Origin: an uncultured Lachnospiraceae bacterium
GTDB taxonomy: Bacteria; Bacillota_A; Clostridia; Lachnospirales; Lachnospiraceae
DNA length: 5,472 bases
Assembly: GCA_900553635.1 (NCBI GenBank)
Contig: USDU01000169.1
Coordinates: 1-5,472 of the forward strand
Direction of reading: 5' to 3'
In this document: one piece after another, positions 1 through 5,472 of the stretch
Position numbering within the stretch: the stretch's first letter is position 1
Layout of the letters: each line of letters opens with the position of its first letter
Translations under genes and position numbers: made by a program
Notes under the pieces: model-generated
Told to the model about the DNA's origin: nothing
Database searches by the model: none
Seen by the model: only the letters and a program-made list of their open reading frames with translations

Positions 1-1580
1 ACCTGATCGATACCCCGGGTCATGTGGACTTTAACTATGAGGTATCCCGAAGCCTGGCGGCCTGCGACGGCGCCATCCTGGTGGTGGACGCGGCCCAGGG
101 TATCGAAGCCCAGACACTGGCAAATGTGTATCTGGCGCTCGACCACGATCTGGACGTGATCCCGGTTATCAACAAGATCGACCTGCCCAGCGCCGAGCCC
201 CAGCGGGTCATCGACGAGATTGAGGACGTCATCGGCCTGGAGGCCCAGGACGCGCCCCAGATTTCCGCGAAAACCGGTCTGAATGTGGATCAGGTGCTGG
301 AAGCCATCGTGCATAAAATTCCGGCTCCCACGGGCGACCCGAACGCGCCCCTGAAGGCCCTGATTTTCGATTCCGTATACGATTCCTATAAGGGCGTTAT
401 TATTTTCTGTCGAATTAAAGAGGGTACGGTGAAGAAGGGAACCACCATCCGCATGATGGCCACCGGAGCCGAGGAAGAGGTCGTGGAGGTAGGCTACTTC
501 GGCGCAGGCCAGTTCATTCCCTGCGACGAGCTGTCTGCTGGCATGGTAGGCTACGTGACAGCCAGCATCAAAAATGTCCGGGACACCCGTGTAGGTGATA
601 CGATTACCGACCGGGATAATCCCTGCGCCGCGCCGCTGCCGGGCTACAAGAAGGTTCTGCCCATGGTGTACTGCGGTCTCTATCCGGCGGATGGAGCCAA
701 GTATCCGGATCTCCGTGACGCCCTGGAGAAGCTGCAGTTAAACGATGCGTCCCTCCAGTTTGAGCCGGAGACATCTATTGCATTGGGATTTGGTTTCCGC
801 TGCGGATTCCTGGGACTACTCCATCTGGAAATCATCCAGGAGCGTCTGGAGAGGGAATACAACCTGGACCTGGTAACCACGGCTCCGGGCGTTATCTACA
901 AGGTTTATAAGACCAACGGCGAGGTCATCGATCTGACGAACCCGTCCAATCTGCCCGACCCGTCGGAGATCGAGCATATGGAGGAGCCCTTCGTCAGCGC
1001 CGAGATCATGGTGACCACCGAGTTCATCGGTTCCATCATGGAGCTCTGCCAGGAGCGAAGGGGCATCTACCTTGGCATGGAATATATGGAGGAGACCCGT
1101 GCCCTGTTAAAATATGAGCTTCCGCTGAATGAGATCATCTATGACTTCTTCGACGCCCTGAAATCTCGTTCCAGAGGCTACGCGTCCTTCGACTATGAGA
1201 TGAAGGGCTATGTGCAGGCCGATCTGGTGAAGCTGGATATCCTGATCAATAAGGAAGAAGTGGACGCCCTGTCCTTTATTGTCCACAGCAGTACTGCCTA
1301 CGAGCGTGGCCGTAAAATGTGTGAGAAGCTGAAGGATGAGATTCCGCGTCATCTCTTTGAGATCCCGATTCAGGCAGCTGTGGGCGGCAAGGTCATCGCC
1401 CGTGAGACCGTCCGGGCCATGCGGAAGGACGTGCTGGCCAAGTGTTACGGCGGTGATATCAGCCGTAAGAAGAAGCTTCTGGAGAAGCAGAAGGAAGGAA
1501 AGAAGCGAATGCGCCAGGTGGGCAATGTGGAGATCCCACAGAAGGCCTTTATGAGCGTACTGAAGCTGGATGACAAATAG
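1..1580 (+). CDS. lepA: Elongation factor 4 (LepA), translation GTPase, 5' end missing
   Basis: LepA (EF4) is a cytoplasmic GTPase that binds the ribosome and influences elongation or subunit assembly. The reading frame is open from base 3, so about 525 residues are present of the usual 600 or so. The missing part is the start of the G domain, including the P-loop and switch I. Numbering from the leucine at bases 3-5, the window opens in LIDTPGH (residues 1-7), the switch II motif with the catalytic His7. NKID (57-60) and SAKTG (88-92) are the G4 and G5 guanine-specificity motifs. The beta-barrel domain II begins near residue 106, and an EF-G-like domain V lies around 333-400. The C-terminal domain specific to LepA fills the rest, with its basic segment [16 protein letters not shown] (from about 481) and the ending [14 protein letters not shown]. 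That tail separates LepA from EF-G, BipA and TetM. I see no frameshift or missing motif. The gene lies 11 bases before hemW, a common Firmicute arrangement, and is probably co-transcribed with it. Confidence 0.98.
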   Translation, partial: LIDTPGHVDFNYEVSRSLAACDGAILVVDAAQGIEAQTLANVYLALDHDLDVIPVINKIDLPSAEPQRVIDEIEDVIGLEAQDAPQISAKTGLNVDQVLEAIVHKIPAPTGDPNAPLKALIFDSVYDSYKGVIIFCRIKEGTVKKGTTIRMMATGAEEEVVEVGYFGAGQFIPCDELSAGMVGYVTASIKNVRDTRVGDTITDRDNPCAAPLPGYKKVLPMVYCGLYPADGAKYPDLRDALEKLQLNDASLQFEPETSIALGFGFRCGFLGLLHLEIIQERLEREYNLDLVTTAPGVIYKVYKTNGEVIDLTNPSNLPDPSEIEHMEEPFVSAEIMVTTEFIGSIMELCQERRGIYLGMEYMEETRALLKYELPLNEIIYDFFDALKSRSRGYASFDYEMKGYVQADLVKLDILINKEEVDALSFIVHSSTAYERGRKMCEKLKDEIPRHLFEIPIQAAVGGKVIARETVRAMRKDVLAKCYGGDISRKKKLLEKQKEGKKRMRQVGNVEIPQKAFMSVLKLDDK

Positions 1581-1591
1581 GATTGGCTGAC

Positions 1592-2710
1592 ATGAAAAAA
1601 AAGCTTGGTATCTATATTCACATTCCCTTCTGCGTGCGCAAATGCGCATACTGCGATTTCCTCTCTGCCCCGGCGGACGAGACGACCCGGGCCGCGTATG
1701 TACGTGCGTTGAAGGAAGAAATCCGGTCAGCCGGAGACTTGAATGAAACATATGAGGGAGCGACCGTCTTTTTTGGGGGCGGTACGCCCTCACTTCTGGC
1801 AGGAGAAGAGCTGGCAGGAATCCTTGATGAGGTCTCCCGGCGGCTTCTTTTGCGTTCCGATGCGGAGATTACGGTGGAGTGCAATCCGGGTACATTGGAC
1901 AGGACAAAGCTGGAGACTTACAAGCGGGCGGGCGTGAACCGTCTGAGCATCGGCCTTCAGTCGGCGGATAACCGGGAGTTGAAAACACTGGGCCGTATCC
2001 ACACCTGGGAGCAGTTCCTTCACAACTATGAGCTGGTGCGGGAGCTGGGCTTCGCCAATGTGAACATAGATCTGATGTCCGCCCTGCCCGGACAGACCCG
2101 GGAGGGCTGGCTGTCCACCCTGGAAAAAGTGACGAATCTGAATCCGGAACATATTTCCGCTTACAGCCTGATTGTTGAGGAGGGCACGCCCTTTTATGAG
2201 CGATATGGAGAAGATCGGCCCCAGGAGAGTGAGCTTCCGGGCGAAGATCTGGATCGGCTCATGTACGAGGACACGAAAGCATTTTTACACGGGAAGGGCT
2301 ATGAGCGTTACGAGATTTCCAACTACGCGAAGCCCGGGTACGAGTGCCGCCACAACTGCTCCTACTGGGAGCGGACCGATTACAGGGGCTTTGGCATCGG
2401 CGCGGCGTCTTTGCTTGGCGAGGTGCGTTATAAAAACAGTACGGATTTGAAGGAATATCTGAAGGGCCATTTCACCTATGAAAGCGTGGAGCCCCTGAAC
2501 CATCGGGACGCGCTGGAGGAGACCATGTTTCTGGGTCTGCGCGAAATGCGGGGCGTGGCGGTCACGGAGGAGATTCAGGAGGTATACGGCCCGGTGCTGG
2601 AAAAGCTGATACAGGAAGAGGTTCTCGTGCGGGCAGACGGGAGAGTCCGGCTGACCGATCGGGGCATCGACGTGAGCAACATGGTACTGGCGGAATTTCT
2701 GCTGGATTAG
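1592..2710 (+). CDS. hemW: Radical SAM heme chaperone HemW (HemN-like)
   Basis: This 372-residue protein is a cytoplasmic radical SAM enzyme. The signature is C14-x3-C18-x2-C21, which binds the [4Fe-4S] cluster, followed directly by D22-F23. True HemN has a fourth cysteine just after the third (CxxxCxxCxC), and it is absent here. GGGTP (62-66) is the SAM-binding glycine-rich motif, ECNPG lies at 96-100, and RLSIGLQS at 117-124. The HemW hallmark HNxxYW is at 254-259, after YEISNYA (240-246). The C-terminal HemW domain contains ETMFLGLR (310-317) and a winged-helix-like end. Characterised HemW proteins bind heme and deliver it to respiratory enzymes. They do not oxidise coproporphyrinogen, so HemN is the likely mislabel. 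I chose the ATG at 1592 because AGGA at 1579-1582, overlapping the lepA stop, sits 9 bases upstream. An in-frame TTG at 1583 would leave no spacing. Length is normal for the family. What HemW does in this organism depends on whether it uses heme, which the window does not show. Confidence 0.95.
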   Translation: MKKKLGIYIHIPFCVRKCAYCDFLSAPADETTRAAYVRALKEEIRSAGDLNETYEGATVFFGGGTPSLLAGEELAGILDEVSRRLLLRSDAEITVECNPGTLDRTKLETYKRAGVNRLSIGLQSADNRELKTLGRIHTWEQFLHNYELVRELGFANVNIDLMSALPGQTREGWLSTLEKVTNLNPEHISAYSLIVEEGTPFYERYGEDRPQESELPGEDLDRLMYEDTKAFLHGKGYERYEISNYAKPGYECRHNCSYWERTDYRGFGIGAASLLGEVRYKNSTDLKEYLKGHFTYESVEPLNHRDALEETMFLGLREMRGVAVTEEIQEVYGPVLEKLIQEEVLVRADGRVRLTDRGIDVSNMVLAEFLLD

Positions 2711-2770
2711 ACTGGATTCAAAGGGAAAAATAGTATATAGTAAGAACGGGAGAAGAGAAGGAGACGGCGT
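2711..2770 (+). promoter_or_regulatory. Weak candidate sigma-A promoter before the HAD gene
   Basis: This is the widest gap in the window and is more AT-rich than the genes around it. TATAGT at 2736-2741 matches the -10 consensus TATAAT at five of six positions. TGGATT at 2713-2718 is a poor -35 (three of six against TTGACA), but it lies at the ideal distance of 17 bases. Transcription would start near 2748, giving a leader of about 20 bases before the ATG at 2771. There is no extended -10 TG and no operator-like inverted repeat. No terminator hairpin follows hemW, so read-through from lepA-hemW is equally possible. This is a pattern call only. Confidence 0.25.
2758..2763 (+). promoter_or_regulatory. 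Ribosome binding site of the HAD hydrolase gene
   Basis: AAGGAG lies 7 bases before the ATG at 2771. This is a near-ideal Shine-Dalgarno match and spacing, and it fixes the start of the HAD gene. It is the strongest ribosome binding site in the window. Confidence 0.8.
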
Positions 2771-3484
2771 ATGATAAAAGAAGTAGTGTTCGATATTGAC
2801 GATACCCTGTATGACTATGAAAAAGGTCACGCGCTGGGCGTGGAGCGTATGGCGGAATATGCCGAAAAAGAGCTTGGAATTGCCAAAGCGTATTTTCGGA
2901 GCGAATACAAGCGGATGAACGAAGAGCTGAAGGTCCGTCTGGGAAAGGACGACGCAGCCACCCACAGCCGCAGCATCCGCCTGCAGAACCTGCTGGAGCA
3001 GTGGGGCAAGCCCCTGTTTCCCCATGTGGAGAAGCTGTATCATCTGTACTGGGACGCTCTGCTTGCAGAGAGCAAGGCGGAGCCGGGAAGTATCGAGGCC
3101 ATACGGGCGCTTCGAAAAATGGGCATCGGCGTGGGAATCGGCACGGATATGACCTTCTGGATGCAGTATCAGAAGCTGGAGCGATTTGGATTTGCACCCT
3201 ATATCACCCATATCGTGACCAGTCAGGAGGCGGGCCATGAGAAGCCCCATCCGGAATTTATGGCCCTGTGTGTGAAAAAGGCAGGCTGTAAGCCCGAGGA
3301 AATGGTGTTTGTGGGAGATACCTTCAAAAAGGATGTGGCAGGTTCCGCAAAAGCGGGCATGCATCCGGTCTGGTACCGGGCCAAGGAGAAGGTTCTGCCG
3401 GAGCAGACCGATCTGAAACCGGAGGATTATAAGATTATCCGCCATTTTGACGAGCTGGTTCCCTATGTAAAATCACTGGTTTAA
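2771..3484 (+). CDS. HAD-superfamily hydrolase (subfamily IA-like phosphatase)
   Basis: This is a 237-residue cytoplasmic hydrolase of the haloacid dehalogenase superfamily, probably a small-molecule phosphatase. All four catalytic motifs are visible. Motif I is FDIDDTL, with nucleophile D8 and general acid/base D10. Motif II is GIGTDMT, with T125. Motif III is K158, in HEKPHPEF. Motif IV is VGDTFKKD, with D183 and D188 for Mg2+. A helical cap of about 100 residues lies between motifs I and II (roughly 15-110), as in subfamily I enzymes such as YjjG nucleotidases, phosphoglycolate phosphatase and haloacid dehalogenases. In motif II the Asn that often follows the Thr is Asp126. The substrate cannot be read from the sequence: the cap decides it, and I recognise no specific subgroup. 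The gene lies 60 bases after hemW and 26 bases before the AAA+ ATPase gene, with no terminator between, so it probably shares a transcript with the ATPase pair. Whether it has a functional link with them is unknown. Confidence 0.92.
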   Translation: MIKEVVFDIDDTLYDYEKGHALGVERMAEYAEKELGIAKAYFRSEYKRMNEELKVRLGKDDAATHSRSIRLQNLLEQWGKPLFPHVEKLYHLYWDALLAESKAEPGSIEAIRALRKMGIGVGIGTDMTFWMQYQKLERFGFAPYITHIVTSQEAGHEKPHPEFMALCVKKAGCKPEEMVFVGDTFKKDVAGSAKAGMHPVWYRAKEKVLPEQTDLKPEDYKIIRHFDELVPYVKSLV

Positions 3485-3493
3485 GACCATAGA

Positions 3494-3500
3494 GAAGGAA
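3494..3500 (+). promoter_or_regulatory. Ribosome binding site of the MoxR-type ATPase gene
   Basis: GAAGGAA lies in the 26-base gap after the HAD gene, 10 bases before the ATG at 3511. The spacing is slightly long but workable, and there is no better start codon nearby. The gap holds no hairpin and no promoter-like pair, which supports co-transcription with the HAD gene. Confidence 0.6.
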
Positions 3501-3510
3501 TAAAACGAAT

Positions 3511-4425
3511 ATGAACGAATTGCATTTTTTAGAGGAGCAGCAGGTGAATCCCCTGCTGATTCAGGAGGTAGAGAAATTCCGGGCGCAGTATCCGGTGGCG
3601 GAGGCGGCGCGAAACCGTGTGGTGAAGCCGCCGGTGCCCTTTTACGGAAAAGAGATTCTGGAAATGGCGATTGCAGCCCTTTTACAGGGGGAAAATGTAC
3701 TGCTATCCGGCTCCAAGGCCACGGGAAAGAACATTCTGGCGGAGAATCTGGCCTGGATCTTTGGCCGTCCTTCCTACAATATTTCGTTTAACGTGAACAC
3801 CGACAGTAGTTCCCTGATCGGAACGGATACCTTCGTGGACAATGAGGTGCGGCTGCGCAGGGGTCCCGTATACCAGTGCGCGGAAAATGGCGGCTTCGGC
3901 GTATTCGATGAGATTAATATGGCGAAAAATGACGCGGTTTCCGTGCTTCACGCGACCCTGGATTACCGTCGCATTATCGACGTGCCGGGCTATGATAAGA
4001 TTGAACTGCACCCGGCCACCCGCTTTATCGGAACCATGAATTACGGCTACGCCGGAACCAGAGAACTGAACGAGGCGCTGGTGTCCCGGTTTCTGGTCAT
4101 TGATATGCCGCCGCTTACGGAAAGCACACTGATGCGGATTCTCCGGGCCAACTTCCCTGACGCGAAGGAAGCGGGACTGCGGGCTTTCGCAGGCCTGTTT
4201 CTTGACCTGCAGGTGAAGGCCCAGAACAGTGAGATTTCCACGAAGCCGCTGGATCTGCGCGGCATGATCGGCGCGATTAAGACGGTGCGCTCCGGTCTTA
4301 CGCCCCGGACGGCGGTGACTATGGGTATTACGAATAAAAGCTTTGATATTTTTGAAAAGGAAATCATCGGCGACATTGTCATGACCCGGATCCCGGAGGA
4401 GTGGACCGGAAGCGAATTATTTTAA
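3511..4425 (+). CDS. MoxR-family AAA+ ATPase (NorQ/CbbQ/GvpN-like, AAA_5)
   Basis: This is a 304-residue cytoplasmic AAA+ ATPase, close to the usual 270-330 of MoxR-type proteins. After a helical N-terminal segment (1-45) comes the Walker A motif GSKATGKN (67-74). Its last position is Asn74, where Ser or Thr normally helps hold Mg2+. The Walker B motif VFDEIN (131-136) has D133 and E134 and the MoxR-typical Asn after DEI. Sensor 1 is GTMNYG, with N177. EALVSRF (188-194) supplies the arginine finger, probably R193. STKPLDLRG (243-251) is the sensor 2 region, with R250 in the C-terminal lid. Relatives such as NorQ, CbbQ and GvpN form hexameric rings that work with a VWA-domain partner to remodel or activate a target enzyme. 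Here the partner is probably the next gene, 21 bases downstream. The client is unknown, since no norB, cbbL or gvp gene is visible. A label such as NorQ would be misleading. Confidence 0.92.
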   Translation: MNELHFLEEQQVNPLLIQEVEKFRAQYPVAEAARNRVVKPPVPFYGKEILEMAIAALLQGENVLLSGSKATGKNILAENLAWIFGRPSYNISFNVNTDSSSLIGTDTFVDNEVRLRRGPVYQCAENGGFGVFDEINMAKNDAVSVLHATLDYRRIIDVPGYDKIELHPATRFIGTMNYGYAGTRELNEALVSRFLVIDMPPLTESTLMRILRANFPDAKEAGLRAFAGLFLDLQVKAQNSEISTKPLDLRGMIGAIKTVRSGLTPRTAVTMGITNKSFDIFEKEIIGDIVMTRIPEEWTGSELF

Positions 4426-4434
4426 GAAAATCAC

Positions 4435-4442
4435 AGGTGAGG
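4435..4442 (+). promoter_or_regulatory. Ribosome binding site of the NorD-like gene
   Basis: AGGTGAGG lies in the 21-base gap after the ATPase stop. AGGTGA (4435-4440) matches the downstream half of the full anti-16S consensus AGGAGGTGA and ends 6 bases before the ATG at 4447. It fixes the start of the long frame that runs off the window, and suggests tight co-expression with the ATPase. Confidence 0.7.
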
Positions 4443-4446
4443 CAGC

Positions 4447-5472
4447 ATGAAGGAACAGGAAAACCTGGAGCAGGAATATTTTGACGAAAATCAGTATGAG
4501 ATAGAAAATCGAATCCGGAACCTGTACTGGACGGTCAGCGGTAACTACGGTGAGAACATCAAGCTGGATACGGTATCCTTCTCCCGGTCGCCCTGGGTGT
4601 CTCTCTATGACGCGGTGAAGCAGGGGGCATTTTCCCGATACTTTGACCGAAACGCTTTTGGACTGTATCTGGTGAAAAAGCTGTACTATGGGGCAGATGA
4701 GCAGGCTCTGACGAATGTGGCCCAGCTTGCGGTGGACAGTGCGGTTTACAAAAAAATCAGCGCGGAGCGAAAGGGCGTCGCGGAGATTCGGAAAAAAGCT
4801 TTTTCGGATCTGCTGGATTATGATTTTACAAGGCTTGCCTCCTATTACCTGGGGCAGATTAAGATCTGCATGATGCAGCAGGCGGTCCGGGGATCGGTGA
4901 GCCATGAGCAGGCCCGGATGCGGCAGGTGCTGGATCTTCTGGCAGAGCTTGAAGATACCTATGATACCATGGAGATTATCCGGGTGACCGATAAGCTTTA
5001 CAACTGGTTAGTAGATCCTTATTTTGAAAAAAATCATGGAGATCTGGCGAAGGTGCTGGCTGTGACCATGGAGGAGCTAAAGGAATTCAGCTGGAAGGAT
5101 TATCTGGAGGAGGAAGCGAAGGAAGAAGAGCTGACCCAGGTACTGAATCAGGTGAATCAGGCGGTAACCCAGACCGGGGAAGCGTCTACAGAGCAGGAGG
5201 AAAAGCGGGAAAGCCGCATGAAGCGGGTGCTGGTGGACGCGGAGGCTGCAGCGAAGATGTATTCCTACATCGAACTGAATTATGGCCGTTCCTACCTGAA
5301 TGAGGGCGAGCAGAAGCGCATCAACCGCAGTCTCTGCCGGGGCGCCCACGCGGACTGCAGCCTGTATTTCACCGATGGGATTCTTTCCAATATGGTGAAG
5401 CGAAACTATCAGTCCGAGTACGCCAGACGGTCGAAGAGCGAGAATCTCCGGGTCTACGGCCACCATAGCCGG
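4447..5472 (+). CDS. NorD/CobT-like partner of the MoxR ATPase, N-terminal part, 3' end missing
   Basis: An uninterrupted frame of 342 codons runs from the ATG at 4447 to the last base with no stop, so the protein continues outside the window. I see no signal peptide or membrane segment, so it is probably cytoplasmic. Residues 1-200 are a largely helical, aromatic-rich domain (for example RYFDRNAFGLYLVKKLYY, 64-81). Residues 209-262 are highly charged and Glu/Gln-rich (DYLEEEAKEEELTQ at 218-231), like a linker or coiled coil. A second conserved-looking block, from YSYIELNYGRSYL to CRGAHADCSLYFTDG (272-311), holds C297-x3-H301-x2-C304. Proteins of this kind in Clostridia are often labelled nitric oxide reductase activation protein and carry a C-terminal VWA domain. 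That domain is not visible here, so the call rests on the preceding MoxR-type ATPase and partial recognition of the 272-337 block. Its expected role is client recognition for the ATPase. The nitric oxide link is a family label without support in this window. Confidence 0.75.
   Translation, partial: MKEQENLEQEYFDENQYEIENRIRNLYWTVSGNYGENIKLDTVSFSRSPWVSLYDAVKQGAFSRYFDRNAFGLYLVKKLYYGADEQALTNVAQLAVDSAVYKKISAERKGVAEIRKKAFSDLLDYDFTRLASYYLGQIKICMMQQAVRGSVSHEQARMRQVLDLLAELEDTYDTMEIIRVTDKLYNWLVDPYFEKNHGDLAKVLAVTMEELKEFSWKDYLEEEAKEEELTQVLNQVNQAVTQTGEASTEQEEKRESRMKRVLVDAEAAAKMYSYIELNYGRSYLNEGEQKRINRSLCRGAHADCSLYFTDGILSNMVKRNYQSEYARRSKSENLRVYGHHSR

Noticed and set aside
1583..1591. An upstream TTG start for hemW at 1583, adding three residues.
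   Set aside because: It would sit directly against the Shine-Dalgarno-like AGGA at 1579-1582 with no spacing. The ATG at 1592 has a 9-base spacing and gives the usual HemW N-terminus.
1107..1793. A 228-codon - strand frame opposite the 3' end of lepA and the start of hemW.
   Set aside because: It is fully covered by two well-supported + strand genes. Its low-complexity Leu/His-rich translation is typical of a shadow frame.
2702..2718. Direct repeat CTGGATT at 2702-2708 and 2712-2718, ten bases apart, at the end of hemW.
   Set aside because: The first copy encodes the last residues of HemW (Leu-Asp and the stop). Seven bases repeated once is within chance, and there is no further copy or dyad.
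2285..3445. A 386-codon open frame on the - strand across the end of hemW, the gap and the HAD gene.
   Set aside because: It lies opposite two genes with complete catalytic motifs, its translation resembles no family I know, and it has no supported start. Long antisense frames are common opposite GC-rich genes.
4793..4804. A perfect 12-base palindrome AAAAAGCTTTTT, which could be read as a terminator or operator.
   Set aside because: It lies inside the NorD-like coding frame, is explained by Lys-Lys-Ala-Phe codons, has no loop and lacks a GC-rich stem.
4417..5466. Two - strand frames (4417-4905 and 5077-5466) opposite the last gene.
   Set aside because: The + strand frame is open for 342 codons, has a good ribosome binding site and follows the ATPase as expected. 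The - strand frames are rich in Leu, His, Ile and Phe, as antisense shadows often are.

Overview
The window is a compact, single-strand stretch of chromosome. It holds five protein-coding genes, all on the + strand, with gaps of 11 to 60 bases and no RNA gene, mobile element or CRISPR array that I can see. The lepA-hemW pairing, the strong AGGAG/AGGTGA-type ribosome binding sites and the protein sequences suggest a Firmicute. A moderately GC-rich gut-type anaerobe of the Clostridia, probably Lachnospiraceae, fits best. Genus and species cannot be fixed from this sequence.

Layout: (1) The left edge cuts into lepA, the translation GTPase elongation factor 4. The window opens at the switch II motif, and the rest of the protein is intact to its stop at 1580. 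(2) hemW follows after 11 bases (1592-2710). It is a radical SAM protein of the heme-chaperone type, often mislabelled as coproporphyrinogen oxidase HemN. (3) After a 60-base gap with a good ribosome binding site and a weak possible promoter comes a HAD-family hydrolase (2771-3484). (4) Then comes a MoxR/NorQ/CbbQ-type AAA+ ATPase (3511-4425). (5) Last is the start of a long protein (4447 to the right edge, 342 codons with no stop). By context and partial recognition this is the partner of the ATPase, a NorD/CobT-like protein whose von Willebrand factor A (VWA) domain would lie beyond the window.

The first two genes are housekeeping and form a linkage common in Firmicutes, although the hrcA-grpE-dnaK genes that often follow hemW are not here. 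The last three are closely spaced and probably co-transcribed. The ATPase plus large partner is the typical arrangement of MoxR-VWA systems, which remodel or help insert cofactors into target enzymes. No target enzyme (nitric oxide reductase, Rubisco, cobaltochelatase or other) is visible, so the client is unknown. This pair is the least understood part of the window. Two details deserve attention: an asparagine in the last position of the ATPase's Walker A motif, and a compact Cys/His motif in the partner protein.
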